This document shows positions 41,719-50,744 of a stretch of 64,000 bases of DNA, piece by piece; positions within the stretch are counted from its first letter, which is position 1; every line of letters begins with the position of its first letter. The notes beneath the pieces were generated by a model. That model was given only the letters and a program-made list of their open reading frames with translations, searched no databases and had not been told where the DNA came from. A program made the position numbers and the translations under genes. This stretch comes from Chloroflexota bacterium (GTDB taxonomy: Bacteria; Chloroflexota; Anaerolineae; Anaerolineales; Villigracilaceae), in contig JACAET010000052.1 of NCBI GenBank assembly GCA_013388685.1, positions 1-64,000 of the forward strand, given 5' to 3'.

Positions 41719-43737
41719 GGAATAAGTCGAGCGGATGGCGTGTTCCTGCGCGCTGACGATGACCAGCGCATATTCCGCGCCGCCAAGTACGAGACGGTTG
41801 TCTGTGGGGGTTGTTACATCATCCACGCTGAAAGAGGCGAGGGTTTTGCCGGCGTGGCGGAGGGGAATCAAAACCGTCAGCGTGGAGGCAGGCTGGTCCG
41901 GCGGGAGCAGGCGGAAGGTCAGGGTGGAGGCGGCTGCGTCCCAGGTGATGTCGGTAAAGTCGGCGTCGTGGCGCAGGTCGGTGAAGTCCAGCCATTCCTG
42001 AGCGGAGAGGATGGGGACGCCGAGTTGTTTTGCGTAATCGAGGACGCCCTCGAGGAAGATAGCGGCTTTTTCGGCAGGTTCGCCGCCCACCTGAAAGGGG
42101 TCCACGTGGAATTGAGCGCAGAGGGCGCAGTAGTCGCCGTTGAGGGAACGGTCGAGCAGGTCTTTGGCGACGCCCACCGCCTGCTGAGGGGAAAGTTGGG
42201 GCCAGCCGCCCCAGCCGGGCACGTCCATGGGGATGAGGTGTTCGTCGGTGAGTTGGGTGAGTTGCTGGTAGATGTCGAGGAGGCGTCCGTGTTCGTCCAT
42301 GAATTTCATGGGGCGCCCGCTGCCGGTCAGGTGACCGTTGGGCCATTCGCCGTTTTTCTTTTGGAGGGATGGACCGACGTGGTAGTAGTCGAAGTTCATG
42401 CGCATGCCGAGGGTTGCCTGCCAGCGGGCGGTTTCCGTCCAGCCGCTCCACAGGACTCGGTGCGTGCGGACGGTGTGGGGTACGGGTCCATACCCTCTGC
42501 CGGTGAATTCCTTCCAGTACTCCAGCCAGCCGCTTTCGAGTTCGGTATCCACGTAGGGGTGGAGGGCGATTTCATGACCGCGCGCCCGCCAGCCTTGCAC
42601 CATGAGCGGAGTGGGCGAGCCAAACTCTTGTTCCAGCAATTCAGAAACCAGCGGGAGATGATCCGTCAGCCAGAAGCGCGCCAGGCGCTCGGCGCGCCCG
42701 ATGTCGCTGACGATTTGGGGCGAGTAATAGACCGTATAATGCCCGCCGCGCGCTTCCACGCGGGTCAGCACGTCTTCGATGAAGTTGGCGGGGTTGCTGT
42801 GCGAGTCGCCGGTGGCAATCAGCACGCTCTTTTCGTCTTCGGGGAAGTACCACAGGCGCGGCAGGGGCTTACGGCTCATTTCTGCCAGCAGGTTGACGAA
42901 CAGTCTCTGCTGCTCATCCGCCTGCGGGATGTGAATGAGGTCTAGGTCAATCCAGCCGGCGAATTTGTCCACCGTGCGGATGCCCTCCAAACCGTCGTTG
43001 TCCTGGTCAATCAGTTTCGGGTTGCCCTGCCGCATGAGGACGATGCTTTTCACCAGGTCGAAGGCATACGCCGCCGCCAGCCCCTGCCCAAAGGCATTGA
43101 GCGTGATGGCGGGGTTTTCGGTGGGCGTGTCGCGGTCAGCGTAGAGCCAGGCGATGGGCTGTGCGCCCGTCAGCGTGAAGAGGTGTGACTCGCCATGAAT
43201 TTGCAGAGAGGAGGGATGGATGCCTGCGGCAGCGGGATGGGCGGGATCGGTCTTCAGGTACCCCTCCAGGAAGACGCCTTCGCTTCTTTCCACGCCGAAA
43301 ACAGATTCCAGACCCTCAGCCGGTCTCATGCCGACGAGGCGTCCGCCGCGCGAAACGTAGGCGGAGAACATCTCCGTCTGCGCGGTGGTCAACGGAGTCT
43401 CGGTCAGGATGGCGACTTCGTATCGCTGGAGGGAATCAGGCTGGAGCGTGGAAAGATCCGCCGTGTGAAAGCAGTTCACTCCCTCCGCCCGCAGGATCTC
43501 GGTGAAGTACATCCCGAACGGATTCGACGAGTCCTTATTCACGACCAACAGGATCGGGACGGAACCATCCAGGTTGGCAGTGTGAACGATCTCGACATAC
43601 GGGGAGCGTTCGAGCGGCACCTCCCCCAGCGCATCGCGATAGACATAAGCGCCAACCCCCAGCGCGACAGGCGCGACCACCGCCGTGCCTGCGCCTGCGA
43701 GTTTGAGAAAATCCCTGCGGGATAGTTTGCGCTTCAT
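41716..43737 (-). CDS. Tat-exported polysaccharide-deacetylase-like protein
   Basis: 673 aa. Tat-type signal (KLSRRDFLKLAGAG, about 4-17) followed by a hydrophobic core. Residues about 45-210 form a ThuA/GATase-like domain (ILLVVNKDSSNPFG, VSRGGRLVGMRP). The middle (about 305-520) looks like a divergent NodB/polysaccharide-deacetylase barrel: GDSHSNPANF, then HEIALHPYVDTE and FHVDPFQVG supply candidate metal ligands. The C-terminal part is a small beta domain. Overlap ATGA with the alkaline-phosphatase-type gene downstream. It may modify or cleave exported glycan; the reaction is inference. The stop codon comes from an inverted-repeat end. Confidence 0.65.
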   Translation of the reverse strand: MKRKLSRRDFLKLAGAGTAVVAPVALGVGAYVYRDALGEVPLERSPYVEIVHTANLDGSVPILLVVNKDSSNPFGMYFTEILRAEGVNCFHTADLSTLQPDSLQRYEVAILTETPLTTAQTEMFSAYVSRGGRLVGMRPAEGLESVFGVERSEGVFLEGYLKTDPAHPAAAGIHPSSLQIHGESHLFTLTGAQPIAWLYADRDTPTENPAITLNAFGQGLAAAYAFDLVKSIVLMRQGNPKLIDQDNDGLEGIRTVDKFAGWIDLDLIHIPQADEQQRLFVNLLAEMSRKPLPRLWYFPEDEKSVLIATGDSHSNPANFIEDVLTRVEARGGHYTVYYSPQIVSDIGRAERLARFWLTDHLPLVSELLEQEFGSPTPLMVQGWRARGHEIALHPYVDTELESGWLEYWKEFTGRGYGPVPHTVRTHRVLWSGWTETARWQATLGMRMNFDYYHVGPSLQKKNGEWPNGHLTGSGRPMKFMDEHGRLLDIYQQLTQLTDEHLIPMDVPGWGGWPQLSPQQAVGVAKDLLDRSLNGDYCALCAQFHVDPFQVGGEPAEKAAIFLEGVLDYAKQLGVPILSAQEWLDFTDLRHDADFTDITWDAAASTLTFRLLPPDQPASTLTVLIPLRHAGKTLASFSVDDVTTPTDNRLVLGGAEYALVIVSAQEHAIRSTYS

Positions 43738-45569
43738 GGTATTCGAAAGATCTCACCGAGCAGTGTCTTCAGGTACAGCCGGAAGCCGTTCAGGGCCGTT
43801 CTGGCGGATGGTTCGTTCACCAGGTTGTTCATTTCCTGCGGGTCTTCAATCCAATTGTACAACTCTTCACCAAACTTTTCATGGTGGATGTACTGCATCT
43901 CGTCCCCGACCACCGATTTTATCGCGCCGTGCGTGGAGGGGTTGACCTCCGCCGCGCCGTTCATTTGCGCCAGTTCTGAGATGGGGTCGGGCCAGTCGGC
44001 AGGGGCTTCGCCGGAGATCAGGATGGCAAGGGATGGACCGGGGAACGGGTCATCCGCCGCATTGATCAGTGAAAGGATGGTCGAGGGCAAGGCGGTGATG
44101 GTTACAGGCGTCCCGACCGTTTTCCCGGCGGGGACCTGTCCCGGCGCCCAAACGATCAACGGGACGTGGATCTCATCCAGGTACAACGAGGCGCTGTGCT
44201 GGAGTATGCCATCATGTTCGCCAAAAGATTCACCGTGATCGGAGGTGACGATCACGACGGTGTTTTCGAGCAAGCCGCGCGCCTCAAGTTCGCCGAACAA
44301 TGCTTTGATCTGGTCGTCCACGTAGGCAATCGAGCCGTCGTAGGCGTCAACTTCAGATTGAATCTGTTCCGGCGTCAGCGACGGGGAGTAGCGCTCCATG
44401 AAGCCGTTGATCAGGCCGCCGGGGCTGGGGATGGAAGCGAATTGGCTGCGGTACGGTTCGGGCGGGGTGTAGGGGTCATGCACGTCGAAGTAGTTCATGA
44501 AGACGAAGAAGGGTTCGCCGCCTTTGTCTATCCAGTTCAAGGCGGCGGCGTTGATGTCGGAGGCGAGCAGGCGGTTGGGAACGCCCTCGTAGTCGAGAGC
44601 TTTGCGCAAGCCGTAGAAGTCGAACAGGAAGCCGTACAGGGAGGAGTTGAAGAACGCGTCGGTCACAGACTGGTAATTATCTTCAAAGTGCAGGAAGCCG
44701 CGTCCGTGCCCCTGGCGGCGGGTGAAGAAAAGCGTGTTCGCCGAGAAGGCGGCGGTACGGTAGCCGTTTGCCTGCATGACTTCGCCGATGGTCGGATAGG
44801 TATCGTCAAGCGGTTGGGTTTCGGCGTGGGTCTCGTAGGTGTAACGCCCGGTGAGCATGGAGGCGTGGGAGGGCTGAGTCCACGAGGAGGGAGCGATGGC
44901 GGTTTCGAAGCGGACTCCTTCGACGGCGAGGTTGTCTATAAAGGGGGAGGTGTTTCGTTTGTAGCCGTAGGAGGAGAGGTGGTCGGCGCGCAGGGTGTCC
45001 ACGATGATGACGATGACGTTGGGAGCATTGGGAGCGGCGGCAGGCAGGCGGGCAGTGCGGATTTTCTCATTGAGCCAGCCGCCGCCTTGATTGAGAATGA
45101 GGATGGCAATCGTTGCGCCCGCCAGCCAGCGCAGGATGCGAGTCAGTTGGCGGGTGGCTGCCGCTTCGCGTTTGGAGATGAAACTGAAGATCTGATACGC
45201 CGTCCCTGCGGCGAGGAGGAGGATGGCAAATAGAGAGATTTTGCCAAACAGGACGATGAAGAGCCAGTCGAAGGCGGCGAGGAAGATGAACGCGAACCAG
45301 GCAACCTTCCTGATCGGCAGGCGCGGAAGGAACCAGCCTGCCAGCGCAAAGACCGCTCCCGCCAGCGTGAACAGGATAACGTCCACCAGCGGGGCGATCC
45401 ACAGGGTTTCGTACCAGTAGGCACGGTTTTGCAGACGCCAGGTCAGCAGGGCGGCGCGGCTCAAACTGAAGAGCAGAAGCCCCTCCACCAGGCCGGTCAG
45501 CAAGCCCATTGCGGCAGAAAGCGAAAGGGTTTCTTTTGCGAAGGGTTGGATGTTTTGCTTCACGGTCAT
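43734..45569 (-). CDS. Sulfatase-like hydrolase/transferase with N-terminal membrane domain (copy 1)
   Basis: 611 aa. About five membrane helices in residues 15-165, then an alkaline-phosphatase-superfamily domain. Metal-binding Asp191 is in IIVDTLRADH, the nucleophile position is Thr231 in SSWTQPSHASMLTG, and later metal ligands lie in TSDHGESFGEHDG. Formylglycine sulfatases need a Cys or Ser at the nucleophile position; Thr is typical of phosphoglycerol/phosphoethanolamine transferases. I therefore infer a phospho-substituent transferase or hydrolase acting on the surface glycan. Its paralog at 45727 lies directly upstream. Confidence 0.82.
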   Translation of the reverse strand: MTVKQNIQPFAKETLSLSAAMGLLTGLVEGLLLFSLSRAALLTWRLQNRAYWYETLWIAPLVDVILFTLAGAVFALAGWFLPRLPIRKVAWFAFIFLAAFDWLFIVLFGKISLFAILLLAAGTAYQIFSFISKREAAATRQLTRILRWLAGATIAILILNQGGGWLNEKIRTARLPAAAPNAPNVIVIIVDTLRADHLSSYGYKRNTSPFIDNLAVEGVRFETAIAPSSWTQPSHASMLTGRYTYETHAETQPLDDTYPTIGEVMQANGYRTAAFSANTLFFTRRQGHGRGFLHFEDNYQSVTDAFFNSSLYGFLFDFYGLRKALDYEGVPNRLLASDINAAALNWIDKGGEPFFVFMNYFDVHDPYTPPEPYRSQFASIPSPGGLINGFMERYSPSLTPEQIQSEVDAYDGSIAYVDDQIKALFGELEARGLLENTVVIVTSDHGESFGEHDGILQHSASLYLDEIHVPLIVWAPGQVPAGKTVGTPVTITALPSTILSLINAADDPFPGPSLAILISGEAPADWPDPISELAQMNGAAEVNPSTHGAIKSVVGDEMQYIHHEKFGEELYNWIEDPQEMNNLVNEPSARTALNGFRLYLKTLLGEIFRIP

Positions 45570-45726
45570 TGGGAATCATTTCTTGTTCTGTTGCGAAGAT
45601 GCCCAAAGGCAGTGAAGCATCGCCTTTTTCCCTCACCCCAACCCCTCTCCCAGTGGGAGAGGGGCAAGGGGTGAGGGCGAAAAACAGTTTCGCAATAGGT
45701 TAAACCATATGTTTGCAACAGAGCAT

Positions 45727-47574
45727 TCATTTTTCAATGTCGTAGGGCCAGGTGAGACCAAGTTTGGCGATGGCTTCGAGGTAATAATTCTTGAGTTTAT
45801 CCAAAACGGTCGGGGTCTCTTCGGCACGGTTGTTCAACTGGTCGGGGTCGTCCTTCAGGTGGTAGAGTTCGACACCGTTGAACTCATGTTCGATATACTG
45901 CCATTCTTCGGAGATGACGGAAACCATGTCGCCTTTGATGGAGAGATGATTCGGGTTGACCCAGGACGATTCCGCCATCTCGGCAATCGGGTCGGGGAAG
46001 CGAGCCGCCGCGGAAGGGTCGCGCCAGAGTTCGGCGAGGGAGGGACCTGGGAAGAGGTCTTGTGACGGCTCGCCGAGCAGGTCAAGCATGGTGGCGGGGA
46101 GGGCGGCGTTGGAGACGGGCGTTTCGAGGCGCAGGTTGTGCGGAACAGACGCGGGATACCGGATGATGAGCGGCACGTAGATGACCGGGCGGTAGAGCGA
46201 GTTGTGATGTTCCCACAAGCCATGCTCACCGAAGAGTTCACCATGATCGGAGGTGATGACGACGATGGTGTTTTCGAGCAGGCCGCGGCGGTCGAGTTCG
46301 TCCATGAGCCATTTAATTTGCTGGTCGGTGTAGTAGATGCCGCCATCGTAGGCGTCAATTTCGCCCTGCACCTGCTCGGGGGTTTTGGGATTGTAGATGT
46401 CGGCGGTTGTCCAATCGGTGTTGACCAGTCCGCCGGGGTTTTCGAATTGGGAGAAACGGGCGCGTTCAGGGGAAATGTAGGGGGCGTGAATGTCGTAATA
46501 GTTGATGAAGACAAAGAAAGGTCTGTCGTTATCCTGGTCTATCCAATCCAGCGCGGATCGGTTGACACTAGGCGCCCAGCGGCGGTCAATGGAAAATTCC
46601 ATGCCGAAGACTTTGTGCAGGACATAGTATTCCAAAAAGCGCCCGTAGAAGGAACTGACCGCCAGTTGCGGCAGGGTCTGGTAATAATCTTCGAAGTGGT
46701 GGAAGCCGCGCGCAAAGCCCCAGCGGCTGGTGACGGTTTCGAAGTTGCCGTTGAAGGCGCCGGTGCGGTAGCCGCGCGCGGCAAGCGCCTCGGCGATGGT
46801 GGGGTAGGTGTCGTCCAGGTAGCGTCCGCCGTCGGCTTTGTGTTCGTAGGGCCAGCGCCCGGTGAAGAGCGAGGCGTGGGAGGTCAGGGTCCAGGAAGAG
46901 GTGGCGTAGGCGTTATCAAATACGACGCTCTGCTGTGCGAGGCTGGCAAGGTAAGGGTCGGTCTGGCGTTCGTAGCCGTGCAGCGACATGTGGTCGGCGC
47001 GCAGGGTATCAATGACGATGAACAGCACATTCGGGGCAGACTGTTTCGCCGGCGGCAGGTTTCGAACGGCGATTTGTTCGCTGATCCAAATACCGCTCTG
47101 GATGACGACCAGCAGGACGATAGCAAACACGCTCACGCCTTTGACGGTTCTCCTCACGAACGGCGCGAATCGCTTATCACGCTCGAAGAGGGTCAGGGAT
47201 ACCTGGTAGCCGATTCCCGCTGCCAGAATGATGAAAGCAACAGGCGACAACCGCCCGGAGAGAATGGTGCCCAGCCATGAAAAAGCCAGCAAAAAAGAGA
47301 AGGCGAACAACGCCAGCCGCTTCACCCAAACCTGCGGCAGAAACAACGTCAGGACCACCAGCCCCGCTGCGGCAAGCAGGAATAACAACGCGTCAAAAAC
47401 TGGCGCAATCCACAGCACGGGCAAGCCGGCGCCGAGGTAGGTGATCTGTCCCTTGAGCAGGTCGAAGCCTCTGAGGGTGTAGAGCAGTGCGCCTTCCACC
47501 AGCCCGGTCAACACGCCGAACCAAAGGGCATAACGAAGAATTTCTGCTGCGATCTGTTTATCGAATTTTTTCAT
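45727..47574 (-). CDS. Sulfatase-like hydrolase/transferase with N-terminal membrane domain (copy 2)
   Basis: 615 aa from the ATG at 47574 (GAGG four bases upstream); an ATG three codons earlier is possible. The layout is that of copy 1: membrane helices in about 10-160, metal Asp in FIVIDTLRADH, nucleophile Thr229 in SSWTLTSHASLFTG, and ITSDHGELFGEHG near the end. Here the Pro after the nucleophile is changed to Thr. The two copies are clearly paralogs (both start with a similar N-terminal helix pair, GLLTGLVEG / GVLTGLVEG) and probably arose by duplication. Confidence 0.82.
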   Translation of the reverse strand: MKKFDKQIAAEILRYALWFGVLTGLVEGALLYTLRGFDLLKGQITYLGAGLPVLWIAPVFDALLFLLAAAGLVVLTLFLPQVWVKRLALFAFSFLLAFSWLGTILSGRLSPVAFIILAAGIGYQVSLTLFERDKRFAPFVRRTVKGVSVFAIVLLVVIQSGIWISEQIAVRNLPPAKQSAPNVLFIVIDTLRADHMSLHGYERQTDPYLASLAQQSVVFDNAYATSSWTLTSHASLFTGRWPYEHKADGGRYLDDTYPTIAEALAARGYRTGAFNGNFETVTSRWGFARGFHHFEDYYQTLPQLAVSSFYGRFLEYYVLHKVFGMEFSIDRRWAPSVNRSALDWIDQDNDRPFFVFINYYDIHAPYISPERARFSQFENPGGLVNTDWTTADIYNPKTPEQVQGEIDAYDGGIYYTDQQIKWLMDELDRRGLLENTIVVITSDHGELFGEHGLWEHHNSLYRPVIYVPLIIRYPASVPHNLRLETPVSNAALPATMLDLLGEPSQDLFPGPSLAELWRDPSAAARFPDPIAEMAESSWVNPNHLSIKGDMVSVISEEWQYIEHEFNGVELYHLKDDPDQLNNRAEETPTVLDKLKNYYLEAIAKLGLTWPYDIEK

Positions 47575-47735
47575 CGTCCTCATCCGTCATCCAAATCTCG
47601 TCTTGCAATAAAAAGCGACGTGATGATCTTTACAAAATAATCCTGTAATGTTGCGTAGGGCGCGTTCTCTCCCTGGCGCCGCCCGCCATTGCGAAGCCTC
47701 CCTGAAGCGGAGCGGGAGGGCAGGTGTACGCGCCT

Positions 47736-47757
47736 GTTGGCGTTAGAGAACGCCAAC
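47736..47757. repeat. AGAG-loop hairpin repeat
   Basis: GTTGGCGTT-AGAG-AACGCCAAC, 9-bp perfect stem, followed by TACGCGG. Confidence 0.85.
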
Positions 47758-47793
47758 TACGCGGTTACGGTATTTGATTAATTTTCATGACTC

Positions 47794-47906
47794 CACTGCA
47801 AAAACCCTGAAGTTTTACCACGAAGACACGGAGTCACAGAGTTTCCCTTCATTTTTTTGCTCGTGTCTCCGTGTCTCTGTGGTTCGATTTTCACCTTTTT
47901 GCAGTA
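47794..47906. repeat. MITE-like inverted-repeat element with a 5-bp direct repeat at its ends
   Basis: Outer ends ACTGCAAAAA (47795-47804) and TTTTTGCAGT (47896-47905), plus inner pairs ACCACGAAGACACGGAG (left) and CTCCGTGTCTCTGTGGTT (right). GACTC stands just outside on both sides (47789-47793 and 47907-47911), as expected for a target-site duplication. Confidence 0.65.
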
Positions 47907-47935
47907 GACTCTTTCATAATATCGCTGTACCGATT

Positions 47936-48553
47936 CTAGATGTATCCCAACCCACTCAGCCGGTCGCGCAGGATTTGCTGTTCGTCGGCGGTGAGACCGG
48001 AGGAGTTGTTCAATTCCATGCCCGCCACCCACGATGTTCCTTCGGCGGCGGAGGGAAGCGGAAAGCCCGTCAGTTGCACGAGGGTGGGGGCAATGTCGGC
48101 TGCCACGCCGCCGCTGTACTCTCCGCTGATGGGGTTGTTGGCAGAGACCAGGACGAAACAGTCGGCGCCGAGGATGGCGATGACCGTGTCGTCGCTCAGT
48201 TCCTGGAGCGCCTCACCCACCTCCTGGTCGAGGCGAAGGTAGTCGTCGGCAGACCAGTTGTCGGCGGGGTAAGAGGCGGCGGTGTATTGCAGGTAGTCCC
48301 AGTCGCCCACCGAGAGTTTTTCGCGCAGGGTGACGGGGTTGGTTGTCTCTACGCAGAGTTTGTCCGCCTGCTGGAAGTATTCCATCAGCGAAAGGGTATG
48401 GTTTTCCTGACGAGCAAGCACGTTCCACTCGCCGGAGGCGGCAAGCGCGCCGAAACAGCCCATGTCCATCAGGCGGCGCAGGTTTTCGAGGCGTTCGTCG
48501 TTGAAGAGGGCGGCGCGTTTGGCACCGGGAAAATGCAAAACCAGAACGTTCAT
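47936..48553 (-). CDS. Short protein similar to the C-terminal part of an alkaline-phosphatase-type enzyme
   Basis: 205 aa. The last part reads VAADIAPTLVQLTGFPLPS, like the closing helix of type I phosphodiesterases (compare VDLAPTILNALGVPK in the gene upstream). The metal and nucleophile motifs of that superfamily are missing from the N-terminal part. It overlaps the end of the full-length enzyme gene at 48550 by four bases (ATGA), so it is made with it. It could be a regulatory partner or a remnant of a second copy. Confidence 0.6.
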   Translation of the reverse strand: MNVLVLHFPGAKRAALFNDERLENLRRLMDMGCFGALAASGEWNVLARQENHTLSLMEYFQQADKLCVETTNPVTLREKLSVGDWDYLQYTAASYPADNWSADDYLRLDQEVGEALQELSDDTVIAILGADCFVLVSANNPISGEYSGGVAADIAPTLVQLTGFPLPSAAEGTSWVAGMELNNSSGLTADEQQILRDRLSGLGYI

Positions 48554-50394
48554 GACAGCAAATCACTCCCTTCCATTTCGGCGTTTTTCGGGACGCCGAG
48601 GGCATTCAAGATGGTCGGCGCAAGGTCAACGAGACTGGGCGACTGGGCGCGGAATGTTCGGTTCATCAACAGCACGCCCGGCACGAGCGCGGGGTCAATG
48701 ACGTGGTCGCCGCCCCAGCGTTTGTGATTGTCGACAAACAAGCCTTGCGGCACGCCGCCCAGGGGCGTATCCCACGAGACGCGATAGCCCTCGGAAAAAT
48801 TGACCAGCAGATCAGGCGCTTCATGCAGATAGGGACCGCTGTAAATCTGCTCGCGCCGTGAGACGCTGCGCACCGCCACCGCGCCGCGCTCGGGGTCCAC
48901 CAGTCCGCTCAGTCCGCGCTCGATTCCCTGACGGGTTTGTTCGGCTTCCTCTTCGTTGAGGATTCCGTTGGCTTCGCGCCCCTTGAGGTTGAGGAAGATG
49001 CAGCCCAAGCCGAGGGCGAAGGCTTTGGTTTTGTCCCAATCCACGTTTTGGAAAAAGTCGCCGCTTTCGCCGGGCTGAACGCCGGGCTTGAGGGCAAGGA
49101 AACCGTTTTCGTACAGCCAGGTGTTCAGGTTCAAGCCGCGCTGGAACGAGTTCATGCCGTGATCGCTGAGGACGATGAAGAGCGTTTCGTCGTCCACTGC
49201 CTTCATCGCCTCCCCGACAATCGCATCGCATTCGCGGTAATGTTCCTCGATGGCGCCGGCATATTCGGCGTTGTACCCGTGATGACGGTTGGAGGGATGC
49301 CCGGCTTCACGGAAGCGCCAGAACATGTGCGCCAGGCGGTCGGGCGTGTCGTAGAGGCAGTAAAAATATCCGCGCTCGAACCTGCCCAGCTCGAACTCCA
49401 TCATGCGGCGGCGTTCGCGCATCACAATGCGGCACTGGTCGAGATACGCCGCCTCGTCGAAGCGTCCCAAATTCAAGCCGTCGTGGTCTTCCGCCATGCC
49501 CGCCGTGTAGTAGCGCCCAATCTTCATCGCCAGTTCGTGGGCATATTCCTTCGGGTGGCTGATGGAAAACAGCGGCTCTTCGGTCTCGAAGTTGACCGGC
49601 GACGCATACAACTCGAACTCCGGCTCGATCTGCCGCAGGTTGAAGCGCACAATGCCCGTCACGCTTTGCATCATTCCCACCTTGAAACGCACTTTCAGCC
49701 ACTTGCTCCACTTGCCCAACTGCACTTCCAACTTGTCGGGCTGACCTTGCGAGGTGATGACGATCTTGTTTTCTTCTTTGACGATCTGGATGTGGATGTC
49801 GAACTTGTGATCGGACTTCGTCTTTGGGTCACGCGGACCGATGACCTGCGTCGCCACCCGGTCCCCCTCCACGTTGACGGCGACTACCTTCTCGCTCTGG
49901 TCGGCATGCAGGTCTTTGCGCGTGGAATAAAAGGTGGGCGTGCCAAAGCCGCCGCGCAGGTCTGGGACACCGACGCCGGAGAGCAGGCGTCCTTTGACCG
50001 GGTCCGGCGGGTAGGCGCACGGCACGCGCAGGATGGTGGAAGGCACGTCTCTGGCGGAGAGCAACTCCCAGAAGGGTATGCCGCGCCGCATGTTTACCAC
50101 CTTTGGAAGCACAAAGGCGTTCTTCTGCTCGTAACGGCTGAGCGCCATGACCGGCAGGTAGGTTTTGGGGTCGCGGCTAAGGAAGTCGAAGATGCCGTGA
50201 CCGCCGGGGTTTGTGCCGGTGGAATAGGTGGACCAAGCCACGGGCGTCTGCGCGGAGTAGGTGGTTCCCAGGCGTGCATAGCCGCCCTGCTCGCGCACGT
50301 TCTGCAGGTTGGGCAATTCGCTGCGCGCCATCATCGCCTCGGCGATCTTCGGCTCGAAACCGTCCAATCCAATGACAATGACTTTTTTCATCAT
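48550..50394 (-). CDS. Type I phosphodiesterase/nucleotide-pyrophosphatase-like alkaline-phosphatase-superfamily enzyme
   Basis: 614 aa, no membrane helix. The first metal Asp11 is in VIGLDGFEP, the nucleophile Thr50 in QTPVAWSTYSTG, and the second metal cluster near FIVLSDHGMNSFQRG. This is the phosphodiesterase/pyrophosphatase branch of the superfamily, which acts on nucleotide- or sugar-phosphate bonds. The start is at either of two adjacent ATG codons. Nothing in the gene tells the substrate; its place next to glycan genes suggests nucleotide-sugar or glycan-phosphate turnover. Confidence 0.82.
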   Translation of the reverse strand: MMKKVIVIGLDGFEPKIAEAMMARSELPNLQNVREQGGYARLGTTYSAQTPVAWSTYSTGTNPGGHGIFDFLSRDPKTYLPVMALSRYEQKNAFVLPKVVNMRRGIPFWELLSARDVPSTILRVPCAYPPDPVKGRLLSGVGVPDLRGGFGTPTFYSTRKDLHADQSEKVVAVNVEGDRVATQVIGPRDPKTKSDHKFDIHIQIVKEENKIVITSQGQPDKLEVQLGKWSKWLKVRFKVGMMQSVTGIVRFNLRQIEPEFELYASPVNFETEEPLFSISHPKEYAHELAMKIGRYYTAGMAEDHDGLNLGRFDEAAYLDQCRIVMRERRRMMEFELGRFERGYFYCLYDTPDRLAHMFWRFREAGHPSNRHHGYNAEYAGAIEEHYRECDAIVGEAMKAVDDETLFIVLSDHGMNSFQRGLNLNTWLYENGFLALKPGVQPGESGDFFQNVDWDKTKAFALGLGCIFLNLKGREANGILNEEEAEQTRQGIERGLSGLVDPERGAVAVRSVSRREQIYSGPYLHEAPDLLVNFSEGYRVSWDTPLGGVPQGLFVDNHKRWGGDHVIDPALVPGVLLMNRTFRAQSPSLVDLAPTILNALGVPKNAEMEGSDLLS

Positions 50395-50481
50395 GAGGTG
50401 AAATCAATCTGTCGGGGCAGGGTGACGCTGGCGCATTCGGCGCGAGAAAATGCCGCCTGCTCCCTCCACCGACGAATTCGC

Positions 50482-50724
50482 TTACTTGTTCTGCTCTTCT
50501 TCCGTGGGGTCATCTACATCCACTTCCGGCGGCACTTCATCGGGCAGACCGCGCACTTTACGATATAAGGTCTTGAAAAACTTGACAATGAGCCGCCAGA
50601 ATAGCAGGAAAAACCCGGCAATTGCCGCCAAAATGGACGCCAGCGGCATGAGCGTCTCCGGTCCCAGATATTCAGGCGGGCGGAGCGGTCCCATCAGGCT
50701 AAACAGGTTGATAAACAGGTTCAT
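50482..50724 (-). CDS. Small membrane protein
   Basis: 80 aa. One hydrophobic segment (about 25-48: LMPLASILAAIAGFFLLFWR) followed by a basic amphipathic stretch (KFFKTLYRKVRG) and a strongly acidic tail (PEVDVDDPTEEEQNK). No family recognised. It lies 20 bases after the sulfotransferase gene and may be its operon partner. Confidence 0.65.
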   Translation of the reverse strand: MNLFINLFSLMGPLRPPEYLGPETLMPLASILAAIAGFFLLFWRLIVKFFKTLYRKVRGLPDEVPPEVDVDDPTEEEQNK

Positions 50725-50744
50725 ACTCTTTTCCTTTCTGCTTT

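Larger units (their letters stand above)
47584..47935. other. Gene-free stretch of repeats
   Basis: About 350 bases holding the AGAG-loop hairpin at 47736-47757, a degenerate copy near 47660-47680 (GTAGGGCGCGTTCTCTCCC) and the inverted-repeat element at 47794-47906. No open frame with a ribosome binding site is seen. Confidence 0.7.

Noticed and set aside
43734..47574. Arylsulfatase activity of the two paralogs
   Set aside because: The Cys/Ser needed for formylglycine is replaced by Thr in both.
48937..50568. Plus-strand open frame of 543 codons
   Set aside because: Opposite the phosphodiesterase gene, whose motifs are clear.
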